From positions 24,692,424 to 24,756,423 of the forward strand of contig CM037870.1 in NCBI GenBank assembly GCA_021292105.1: a stretch of 64,000 bases of DNA, in the 5' to 3' direction. Below are positions 12,000 through 23,252 of this stretch, piece by piece. The notes under the pieces are model-generated. The model ran no database searches and was not told where the DNA came from. It worked only from the letters and a program-made list of their open reading frames with translations. The stretch is from Anadara kagoshimensis. Its lineage: Eukaryota > Mollusca > Bivalvia > Arcoida > Arcidae. The translations under genes and the position numbers were made by a program. How positions within the stretch are numbered: the first letter of the stretch is position 1; every line of letters starts with the position of its first letter.

Positions 12000-12536
12000 C
12001 GGACTGTTCACATCTGAGCGACAAGCAAAGCGGCAATACAAGTGGTTGGGACCTGTCCCCACCAACAAGATGTCGCATTGCCTATCACTCACAAATGGAC
12101 AGTATATATACCGATTGCATAATTAAGAACCGTTATTCGCGACTTGCCCACATCTGAAAAAGAAGCAAAGCAGCAATACAAGTGGTTGGGACCTGTCCCC
12201 ACCAACAAGATGTCGCATTGCCTATCACTCACAAATGGACAGTATATATACCGATTGCATAATTAAGAAGCGTTATTCGCGACTTGCCCACATCTGAATA
12301 AGAAGCAAAGCAGCAATACAAGTGGTTGGGACCTGTCCCCACCAACAAGATGTCGCACTGCCTATCACTCACAAATGGACAGTGTACATACCGATTGCAT
12401 AATTAAGAACCGTTATTCTCGCGACTTGCCCACATCTGAATAAGAAGCAAAGCAGCAATACAAGTGGTTGGGACCTGTCCCCACAACAAGGTGTCGCACT
12501 GCCTATCACTCACAAATGGACAGTATACATACCGAT
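12000..12536 (+). repeat. 140-bp tandem array, four copies
   Basis: AGTGGTTGGGACCTGTCCCC occurs at 12041, 12181, 12321 and 12463, each followed by the same ACTCACAAATGGACAGT and ending in CCGATTGCATAATTAAG. Identity between copies is high, with scattered substitutions. A diverged forerunner may lie at about 11760-11860. Confidence 0.93.
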
Positions 12537-12599
12537 TAAATTCATACGTAAAGCTTATAAGAGATTAGTATTTAGTTTTGTCATTAAAATATTTTTAAT

Positions 12600-12711
12600 T
12601 AAGGCGCCCAAACAAAGTTTGGCGACTTATTGTTTTTGCACCGTTTCTTATTATTATTATTATTAAGGCGCCCAAACAAAGTTTGGCGACTTATTGTTTT
12701 TGCACCGTTTC

Positions 12712-12750
<39 letters not shown>

Positions 12751-15700
12751 TTCCTCTTCTTCTTCTTCCGGCCATGAACTTGTCCAACCAATTTCTCGAA
12801 GACCATTGGTCCGATCTTAACCAAACTTCACATATAGGTTTATCACCATCTCCTTCCCCAGAGGCCGAGGTAAAATGCCCATGGGGTCATTAGGGGAGGG
12901 GCAGGAGGCGAGGTCTTAAAAAGAATAATGATCAATTTTGCCATTTATACTTTATTTTGTACTATAAAACCATATATATTCATGATCAGTGTCTCAAGAT
13001 GCACAAGTCTGCATCAGTAGATTTTCCCTGCGGTATCAGGAGGGGTGGGGATGGGCGGGGCAGTGTGCTATTTTTTAAACGGTTGAGATCCCCACCCATA
13101 AACTATATATTTTCTGGTTCTACATAAAAAGTTGAATAGAGTGATGCTAAAGAAAATCCCATAGGGTCATTCCTGATGGAGGGTGGGGACGGGCGGGCTT
13201 GGTTCTAACTTTTAAATGGTTGATATCCCACCCTGAAACTATATTTTCCGGTTCTGTTTTAAAAGTTGAATAGAGTTTTACTGAAGAAATGCCCATGGTG
13301 TTTTCCAGAGGAGGGCAGGGACAGGCGGGGCTGGGTACTAACTTTTGATCAGTTGAGATCCCCACCCCTAACATATATATTTTCTTATTCTTTATGAAAA
13401 GTTGAATAGATTGATACTAAAGTAAACCCGTATGGGCATTCCAATAGGAGGGTGGAGACAGGTAGGTCTAGGTAGTAACTTTGAGATCCCCACCCTCAAA
13501 CTACAGTTTTCTTCATGGGCTGGTTGCTATCATTTTGTTTAAGAATTAAAACAATAAGCATGAATTTTCATTGTCAAGGATACTTAAGTAATCACTGATC
13601 CATGTCTAAAAGCTTTTAAGCTAAATCTTTTTATAAGCATTACTAATGGTCATTTGTCCCTGGGGCATGATTTATTATTCAATTCGATAGAGTAGCTGCA
13701 TTTAGTTATCAGTATGACATTATATGGGTAAATGCCTGGATTAATTTAAAATCAACACATCATTAGCTCATCAAAACAATGGTTTGTGATATTGGGTATA
13801 GGTGATGTCAATCAACTTTGCCTATTGTTTGAATTTCAACCAATTGGATTCATGTACTACTTCTCTATATAAAATTAAATCTTAAAATGAAAAAAATATT
13901 ACAAGTTAAAAATTTCTCAACAGTTTTTCTATTGTGTGTAGAACTTATTTAAAGGTTTAAAATTTTCAGCCGTTGCCATGGAAATGGAAAAAAGCAACAA
14001 AAGTACAAGTTCTAATATGTGTTTTGAATACAGGGTTTGATTTTTATTCGTTTGGGCGCCTTATTTGTAATGATGCATCCTTCATTACATTAGTACTCGT
14101 TATTATTATTCTTCCTCTTCTTCTTCTTCTTCCGGCCATGAACTTGTCCAACCAATTTCTCGAAGACCATTGGTCCAATCTTAACCAAACTTCACATGAA
14201 GGTTGATCCCCATCTCCTTCCCCAGAGGCCGAGGTAAAATGCCCATGGGGTCATTAGGGGAGGGGCAGGAGGGCGGGGTCTTAAAACAATAATGATCTAT
14301 TTTGCCATTTATACTTTATATTGTACTATAAAACCATATATATTCATGATCAAGATGCACAAGTCTGTATCAGTAGATTTTCCCTGCGGTATCAGGGAGG
14401 GGTGGGGATGGGTGGGGCAGTGTGCTAACTTTTAAACGGTTGAGATCCCCACCCATAAACTATATATTTTCTGGTTCTACATAAAAAGTTGAATAGAGTG
14501 ATGCTAAAGAAAATCCCATGGGGTCATTCCTGATGGAGGGTGGGGACGGGCGGGGCTTGGTTCTAACTTTTAAATGGTTGATATCCCACCCTGAAACTAT
14601 ATATTTTCCGGTTCTGTTTTAAAAGTTGAATAGAGTTTTACTGAAGAAATGCCCATGGTGTTTTCCAGAGGAGGGCAGGGACAGGCGGGGCTGGGTACTA
14701 ACTTTTGATCAGTTGAGATCCCCACCCCTAACATATATATTTCTTATTCTTTATGAAAAGTTGAATAGATTGATACTAAAGTAAACCCGTATGGGCATTC
14801 CAATAGGAGGGTGGAGACAGGTAGGTCTAGGTAGTAACTTTGAGATCCCCACCCTCAAACTACAGTTTTCTTCATGGGCTGGTTGCTATCATTTTGTTTA
14901 AGAATTAAAACAATAAGCATGAATTTTCATTGTCAAGGATACTTAAGTAATCACTGATCCATGTCTAAAAGCTTTTAAGCTAAATCTTTTTATAAGCATT
15001 ACTAATGGTCATTTGTCCCTGGGGCATGATTTATTATTCAATTCGATAGAGTAGCTGCATTTAGTTATCAGTATGACATTATATGGGTAAATGCCTGGAT
15101 TAATTTAAAATCAACACATCATTAGCTCATCAAAACAATGGTTTGTGATATTGGGTATAGGTGATGTCAATCAACTTTGCCTATTGTTTGAATTTCAACC
15201 AATTGGATTCATGTACTACTTCTCTATATAAAATTAAATCTTAAAATGAAAAAATATTACAAGTTAAAAATTTCTCAACAGTTTTTCTATTGTGTGTAGA
15301 ACTTATTTAAAGGTTTAAAATTTTCAGCCGTTGCCATGGAAATGGAAAAAGCAACAAAAGTACAAGTTCTAATATGTGTTTTGAATACAGGGTTTGATTT
15401 TTATTCGTTTGGGCGCCTTATTTGTAATGATGCATCCTTCATTACATTAGTACTCGTTATTATTATTCTTCCTCTTCTTCTTCTTCTTCGGCCATGAACT
15501 TGTCCAACCAATTTCTCGAAGACCATTGGTCCAATCTTAACCAAACTTCACATGAAGGTTGATCCCCATCTCCTTCCCCAGAGGCCGAGGTAAAATGCCC
15601 ATGGGTTCATTAGGGGAGGGCAGGAGGGCGGGGTCTTAAAACAATAATGATCTATTTTGCCATTTATACTTTATATTGTACTATAAAACCATATATATCA

Positions 15701-18700
15701 TGATCAAGATGCACAAGTCTGTATCAGTAGATTTTCCCTGCGGTATCAGGGAGGGGTGGGGATGGGTGGGGCAGTGTGCTAACTTTTAAACGGTTGAGAT
15801 CCCCACCCATAAACTATATTTTTCTGGTTCTACATAAAAAGTTGAATAGAGTGATGCTAAAGAAAATCCCATGGGGTCATTCCTGATGGAGGGTGGGGAC
15901 GGGCGGGGCTTGGTTCTAACTTTTAAATGGTTGATATCCCACCCTGAAACTATATATTTTCCGGTTCTGTTTTAAAAGTTGAATAGAGTGATACTGAAGA
16001 AATGCCCATGGCGTTTTCCAGAAGAGGGCAGGGACAGGCGGGGCTGGGTACTAACTTTTGATCAGTTGAGATCCCCACCCTTACCATATATATTTTCTTA
16101 TTCTTTATGAAAAGTTGAATAGATTGATACTAAAGTAAACCCATATGGACATTCCAATAGGAGGTTGGAGACAGGTAGGTCTAGTACTAACTTTGAGATC
16201 CCCACCCTCAAACTACAGTTTTCTTCATGGGCTGGTTGCTATCATTTTGTTTAAGAATTAAAACAATAAGCATGAATTTTCATTGTCAAGGATACTTAAG
16301 TAATCACTGATCCATGTCTAAAAGCTTTTAAGCTAAATCTTTTTATAAGCAACACTAATGGTCATTTGTCCCTGGGGCATGATTTATTATTCAATTCGAT
16401 AGAGTAGCTGCATTTAGTTATCAGTATGACATTATATGGGTAAATGCTTGGATTAATTTAAAATCAACACATCATTAGCTTATAGGTGATGTCAATCAAC
16501 TTTGCCTATTGTTTGAATTTCAACCAATTGGATTTGTACTACTTCTCTATATAAAATTAAATCTTAAAATGAAAAAATATTACAAGTTTAAAATTTCTCA
16601 ACAGTTTTTCTATTGTGTAGAACTTATTTAAAGGTTTAAAATTTTCAGCCGTTGCCATGGAAATGGAAAAAAGCAACAAAAGTACAAGTCTAATATGTGT
16701 TTTGAATACAGGGTTTGATTTTTATTCGTTTGGGCGCCTTATTTGTAATGATACATCCATCATTACATTAGTACTCGTTATTATTATTATTATTAAGGCG
16801 CCCAAACAAAGTTTGGCGACTTATTGTTTTTGCACCGTTTCTTATTATTAAGGCGCCCAAACAAAGTTTGGCGACTTATTGTTTTTGCACCGTTTCTTAT
16901 TATTATTATTATTCTTCCTCTTCTTCTTCTTCCGGCCATGAACTTGTCCAACCAATTTCTCGAAGACCGTTGGTCCAATCTTAACCAAACTTCACATGAA
17001 GGTTGATCCCCATCTCCTTCCCCAGAGGCCGAGGTAAAATGCCCATGGGGTCATTAGGGGAGGGGCAGGAGGGCGGGGTCTTAAAAACAATAATGATCAA
17101 TTTTGCCATTATACTTTATTTTTACTATAAAACCATATATATTCATGATCAGTATCTCAAGATGCACAAGTCTGTATCAGTAGATTTTCCCTGCGGTATC
17201 AGGGAGGGGTGGGGATGGGCGGGGCAGTGTGCTAACTTTTAAACGGTGAGATCCCCACCCATAAACTATATATTTTCTGGTTCTACATAAAAAGTTGAAT
17301 AGAGTGATGCTAAAGAAAATCCCATGGGGTCATTCCTGATGGAGGGTGGGGACGGGCGGGGCTTGGTTCTAACTTTTAAATGGTTGATATCCCACCCTGA
17401 AACTATATATTTTCCGGTTCTGTTTTAAAAGTTGAATAGAGTGATACTGAAGAAATGCCCATGGCGTTTTCCAGAGAGGGCAGGGACAGGCGGGGCTGGG
17501 TACTAACTTTTGATCAGTTGAGATCCCCACCCCTAACATATATATTTTCTTATTCTTTATGAAAAGTTGAATAGATTGATACTAAAGTAAACCCATATGG
17601 ACATTCCAATAGGAGGTGGAGACAGGTAGGTCTAGGTACTAACTTTGAGATCCCCACCCTCAAACTACAGTTTTCTTCATGGGCTGGTTGCTATCATTTT
17701 GTTTAAGAATTAAAACAATAAGCATGAATTTTCATTGTCAAGGATACTTAAGTAATCACTGATCCATGTCTAAAAGCTTCAAGCTAAATCTTTTTATAAG
17801 CAACACTAATGGTCATTTCCCTGGGGCATGATTTATTATTCAATTCGATAGAGTAGCTGCATTTAGTTATCAGTATGACATTATATGGGTAAATGCTTGG
17901 ATTAATTTAAAATCAACACATCATTAGCTCATCAAAACAATGGTTTGTGATATTGGGTATAGGTGATGTCAATCAACTTTGCCTATTGTTTGAATTTCAA
18001 CCAATTGGATTCATGTACTACTTCTCTATATAAAATTAAATCTTAAAATGAAAAGAATATTACAAGTTTAAAATTTCTCAACAGTTTTTCTATTGTGTGT
18101 AGAACTTATTTAAAGGTTTAAAATTTTCAGCCGTTGCCATGGAAATGGAAAAAAGCAACAAAAGTACAAGTCTAATATGTGTTTTGAATACAGGGTTTGA
18201 TTTTTATTCGTTTGGGCGCCTTATTTGTAATGATGCATCCATCATTACATTAGTACTCGTTATTATTATTCTTCCTCTTCTTCTTCTTCCGGCCATGAAC
18301 TTGTCCAACCAATTTCTCGAAGACCGTTGGTCCAATCTTAACCAAACTTCACATGAAGGTTGATCCCCATCTCCTTCCCCAGAGGCCGAGGTAAAATGCC
18401 CATGGGGTCATTAGGGGAGGGGCAGGAGGGCGGGGTCTTAAAAACAATAATGATCAATTTTGCCATTTATACTTTATTTTGTACTATAAAACCATATATA
18501 TTCATGATTATCTCAAGATGCACAAGTCTGTATCAGTAGATTTTCCCTGCGGTATCAGGGAGGGGTGGGGATGGGCGGGGCAGTGTGCTAACTTTTAAAC
18601 GGTTGAGATCCCCACCCATAAACTATATATTTTCTGGTTCTACATAAAAAGTTGAATAGAGTGATGCTAAAGAAAATCCCATGGGGTCATTCCTGATGGA

Positions 18701-20572
18701 GGGTGGGGACGGGCGGGGCTTGGTTCTAACTTTTAAATGGTTGATATCCACCCTGAAACTATATATTTTCCGGTTCTGTTTTAAAAGTTGAATAGAGTGA
18801 TACTGAAGAAATGCCCATGGCGTTTTCCAGAGGAGGGCAGGGACAGGCGGGGCTGGGTACTAACTTTTATCAGTTGATCCCCACCCCTAACATATATATT
18901 TTCTTATTCTTTATGAAAAGTTGAATAGATTGATACTAAAGTAAACCCATATGGGCATTCCAATAGGAGGGTGGAGACAGGTAGGTCTAGGTACTAACTT
19001 TGAGATCCCCACCCTCAAACTACAGTTTTCTTCATGGGCTGGTTGCTATCATTTTGTTTAAGAATTAAAACAATAAGCATGAATTTTCATTGTCAAGGAT
19101 ACTTAAGTAATCACTGATCCATGTCTAAAATCTTTTTATAAGCAACACTAATGGTCATTTATCCCTGGGGCATGATTTATTATTCAATTCGATAGAGTAG
19201 CTGCATTTAGTTATCAGTATGACATTATATGGGTAAAACTTGGATTAATTTAAAATCAACATCATTAGCTCATCAAAACAATGGTTTGTGATATTGGGTA
19301 TAGGTGATGTCAATCAACTTTGCCTATTGTTTGAATTTCAACCAATTGGATTCATGTACTACTTCTCTATATAAAATTAAATCTTAAAATGAAAAGAATA
19401 TTACAAGTTTAAAATTTCTCAACAGTTTTTCTATTGTATGTAGAACTTATTTAAAGGTTTAAAATTTTCAGCCGTTGCCATGGAAATGGAAAAAAGCAAC
19501 AAAAGTACAAGTCTAATATGTGTTTTGAATACAGGGTTTGATTTTTATTCGTTTGGGCGCCTTATTTGTAATGATGCATCCATCATTACATTAGTACTCG
19601 TTATTATTATTCCTCTTCTTCTTCTTCTTCCGGCCATGAACTTGTCCAACCAATTTCTCGAAGACCGTTGGTCCAATCTTAACCAAACTTCACATGAAGG
19701 TTGATCCCCATCTCCTTCCCCAGAGGCCGAGGTAAAATGCCCATGGGTCATTAGGGGAGGGGCAGGAGGGCGGGTCTTAAAAACAATAATGATCAATTTT
19801 GCCATTTTACTTTATTTTGTACTATAAAACCATATATATTCATGATCAGTATCTCAAGATGCACAAGTCTGTATCAGTAAATTTTCAGGGAGGGGTGGGA
19901 TGGGCGGGGCAGTGTGCTAACTTTTAAACGGTTGAGATCCCCACCCATAAACTATATATTTTCTGGTTCTACATAAAAAGTTGAATAGAGTGATGCTAAA
20001 GAAAATCCCATGGGGTCATTCCTGATGGAGGGTGGGGACGGGCGGGGCTTGGTTCTAACTTTTAAATGGTTGATATCCCACCTGAAACTATATATTTTCC
20101 GGTTCTGTTTAAAGTTGAATAGAGTGATACTGAGAAATGCATGACGTTTTCCAGAGGAGGGGGGACAGGCGGGGCTGGGTACTAACTTTTGATCAGTTGA
20201 GATCCCCACCCCTAACATATATATTTTCTTATTCTTTATGAAAAGTTGAATAGATTGATACTTAAGTAAACCCATATGGTCATTCAATAGGAGGGTGGGG
20301 ACAGGTAGGTCTAGGTACTAACTTTGAGATCCCCACCCTCAAACTATAGTTTTCTTCATGGAATGGCTGCTATAATTTTGTTTAAGAATTAAAACCATAA
20401 GCTTGAATTTTCATTGTAAAGGATACTTAATTAATCACTGATCCATGTCCAAAAGCTCTCAAGCTAAATCTTTTTATAAGCAACACTAATGGTCATTTAT
20501 CCCTGGGGCATGATTCATTATTCAATTCGATAGAGTAGCTGTATGTAGTACAATAATTTTTTAGAATAAAAG

Positions 20573-20611
<39 letters not shown>

Positions 20612-20800
20612 GCTTGCTCCAAGTATATATTCTAAATGACCAAAAAGGTTACATCTCTTGAATCTTTATTTCATTTAAACCTTGAAGTAAAAAAAATGTT
20701 AATTTCTAATAATATGAGTTCTGAATACAGGGTTTGACTTTTATTTCTTTGGGCGCCTTATTTGTAATGATGCATCCATCATTACATTAATACTCGTTTC
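12600..20800 (+). repeat. Six tandem ~1.35-kb units with nested ~120-bp repeats
   Basis: The landmark CCGGCCATGAACTTGTCCAA recurs at about 12768, 14132, 15488 (one base shorter), 16932, 18288 and 19630, giving unit lengths of about 1364, 1356, 1444, 1357 and 1341. Each unit runs from CTTCCTCTTCTTCTTC, through four to five ~120-bp subrepeats (AAAAGTTGAATAGAGTGATG / GAGATCCCCACCC), through a unique ~500-bp part, to GTTTGGGCGCCTTATTTGTA. Units 1 and 4 alone are preceded by a duplicated head, AAGGCGCCCAAACAAAGTTT, at 12601 and 12664 and at 16795 and 16853. The sixth unit decays after ~20550. Short frames such as 19480-19704 are conserved only because the DNA repeats are near identical; no protein is supported. 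Confidence 0.95.
20576..20610. repeat. (GA)n microsatellite
   Basis: Pure GA run interrupting the decayed last unit of the 1.35-kb array. Confidence 0.95.
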
Positions 20801-21044
20801 TGAAGAGATTACTCAAATTTGCTGCAATTTCAGTTAAGGAAAATAAAATTTAGTTAAGAAAAAAGTTTGAAATTGGGGCCTGTAGACTGTAGGCCTGTAT
20901 TTATAATTTGATTTCAAGTCAAAACACTTCAATTTTCTGGAATATGTTAATCATGTTTTATTGGACACTTGAAAACTTCTTTGATGTAAACTAAGACACC
21001 ACAAACATAGTTTTCCTCATATAAAATGAAAATTGAATATTCTC

Positions 21045-21330
21045 ACTGTAGCCTCCTGGGTATTTAAGTTGATATAGCACTCGCATATAGTATGGGAGAT
21101 TCCGGATTCGATCCCCTGTTCCATCCTGCATTAAACTGTTACAATTTGGTTGATATTAGGGCATCTGAAGTTGTGGACTATGTGAAACAATGGGAAACTC
21201 AACATTATCAGGGGAAGAGTACAGCGGTCTGGGTAGCTCAGTTGGTAGTCGTCTACAGTGCGAGAGGTCCCGGGTTCGATCTTCTATCCGACCCAGCATT
21301 TTTTCTGCTTTCTGTTACAATAATGCCTTG
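21045..21330 (+). mobile_element. Two tandem SINE family-2 copies
   Basis: The copy at about 21050-21140 has TCCGGATTCGATCCCC followed by CATCCTGCATTAAACTGTTA. The copy at about 21225-21325 has GGGTAGCTCAGTTGGTAG (box A), CCCGGGTTCGATC (box B), then GCATTTTTTCTGCTTTCTGT. Both share the order of the 8128 copy. The 105-codon open frame through them is not a gene. Confidence 0.65.
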
Positions 21331-22339
21331 TCCGCGTGAAAACAAGTTCTTGAAACTCGTTCATACTGATGCAGTCGGCATATTTAAGATTTTTACATGG
21401 CCAAAATAGGCGGTTTAAGGTAACTGAGGAACAATTTTCTTATTTTTAACCCGAGACGTTATGTAATTAATTTTACAGGTTCGTTTGCCGAAAGTCGGTG
21501 GTTTTCTCCGATTATTCTGATTTTCTCTGCTATCCCCAAAACTTATCGATTCGATATGTAAGTGACAGGAGCGTATTTATAACCCCACTAAGTCCTGCTG
21601 CATTCTGAACATAGTTATCATTTTTAGAAACGGACTATAATCAAGAAATAATCCACCCGTTGTTTTTTATGGAACGAATAAGAGGTCTTGTCCAATCATG
21701 TTTTGTATTTGTACGTCACAATGGATGTCGTACATACAATAGGGGTATACTAAGCTTGGTTGGTTAATTAGTCCATAGTAATCCGACATACAGGTGTACA
21801 TATGAGCAGGTACGATTTATATATATTATCTAGGTGTGTGTGTGTGTGAAAGAGAGAGAGAGAGAGAGAGGCCCGGGTTGAATAAGGACACTATTTAAGT
21901 CGATACGAGATTCTTTTGTTACGCATCATCGGATCGAACAATATCTATTCATGTATTAGATTTGGACGCCGGTACCACTGATACTGCGTAACATTGAGGT
22001 GTGGTCTTTCGACTTACGACCAGAATACTGGTTACGACTAAATTGTCTTGTCTTGAGCCATAGGCTTTGTCTCACGCATGGGTTCTGTCTCGGGTTAGCT
22101 AAATGCATGGAGATCAATAACTCACAATAACCACCAGGTAATACATCGACAATATAATGATATTATCAGTGTATCCGGTGTATAAATGATGGTCTCTGGT
22201 TAGCTAAATACACGGAGAAACGAAAAGATCGATATAAGTCATTGATTTGATGTTGTTATTATGGTATATATGTGTATAAAACGCATGTGTTAACAATGCT
22301 ATTTACCGTGTTTTAAGACAAGGTAGGTAAAGATTTAAC
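21331..22339. other. No gene recognised
   Basis: Mixed sequence with a GT/GA microsatellite at 21835-21870. A GTCGGTGGTTTTCTCCG motif at about 21494 is shared with SINE-like pieces at 39170, 39808 and 62688. No exon could be supported. Confidence 0.5.
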
Positions 22340-22465
22340 TGTACTTAAGCCGAATTATCTGCCTTAAAGATGGTAAGTTATTTTTAATAATGTTGTCATC
22401 GTTACATTGTTAAAATTCTTATCATGACTTGCAAATCGCCAAGGCAGATAATTCGGCCTAAGTTG
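22340..22465. repeat. Foldback with 23-bp arms
   Basis: ACTTAAGCCGAATTATCTGC at 22343 faces GCAGATAATTCGGCCTAAGT at 22444 across a ~75-bp loop. Probably a small MITE remnant. Confidence 0.75.
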
Positions 22466-22539
22466 TACATTATATTGAACACCTTTAGTAAGCATAAGCC
22501 TTGTATAGGTGATAAGTGGCCATGTCGTCTGGTAGTGTG

Positions 22540-22619
22540 TAATATGCTTAAATGCCTGCTATGTATTATAATGCTAGCGCTTACTGGGGCGACTTTTAGG
22601 TGCTAGATCACCGAGAAAG
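22540..22619 (-). mobile_element. SINE family 3 fragment
   Basis: The GGCGACTTTTAGGTGCTAGA and TCACCGAG landmarks of family 3 are present. The homology stops exactly where the foldback at 22620 begins. Confidence 0.5.
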
Positions 22620-22884
22620 CACAGGCGATTGGGGTCAGGTATTTTTTTTCAGTTTATTATTTTATCGACCAAGCAATGATATATTTTGCTATTTTATCAT
22701 CTTGATTTTCTCTATATAAATTAAATAGAGAAAATCAAGAAAATTTTAAAGTGCAATAAAATCAGTTTATTTCTGGTGCATTTAGTCCAGAACGTTGTCA
22801 GATATGATAAAATAGCAAAATATATCCTTGCTTGGTCGATGAAATAATAAATTGAAAAAAAATACCTGACCCCAAGCGCCTGTG
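22620..22884. mobile_element. 265-bp foldback element, CACAGGCG ends, nested hairpin
   Basis: The terminal arms of about 75 bp face each other: CACAGGCGATTGGGGTCAGG at the left and CCTGACCCCAAGCGCCTGTG at the right, continuing inward as TTTGCTATTTTATCAT / ATGATAAAATAGCAAA. Inside, at 22702-22740, CTTGATTTTCTCTAT and ATAGAGAAAATCAAG form a second perfect 15-bp hairpin. No convincing target duplication. Confidence 0.85.
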
Positions 22885-22894
22885 ATCCACACCA

Positions 22895-23252
22895 GGCCAC
22901 TGCAGTAGCTTAGCTGGTAGAGTGCTCGCTCCGTAAGTAGGAGGTCGTGGGTTCGATCCCCGGCCGGGTCTGACCCAAGACTTGAAAGTGGGTAGTGACT
23001 GTTCTTTCGCCAAGCACTCGGCATTACGAAATGAAAGTCACGGTTCTTTCGGATGGGAACTTAAAATAAACGAGGTCCCGTGTCACGGTGGGCTTGGCAC
23101 GTTAAAGAACCCTGCTGTATAATGCCATCTGCGCAACGCAGAGGCAAAATTTCTGCACCTTCGCCTATAGCTGGCGACGTCTCGATATAAGTGAAATATT
23201 CTTGACTGGGACGTAAAACACCATTACTCACTCACTCACTCACTCACTCACT
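22895..23252 (+). mobile_element. SINE family 1, (ACTC)n tail
   Basis: Complete copy with boxes A and B, the ~270-bp body and a clean (ACTC)n tail running into the next copy. Confidence 0.93.
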
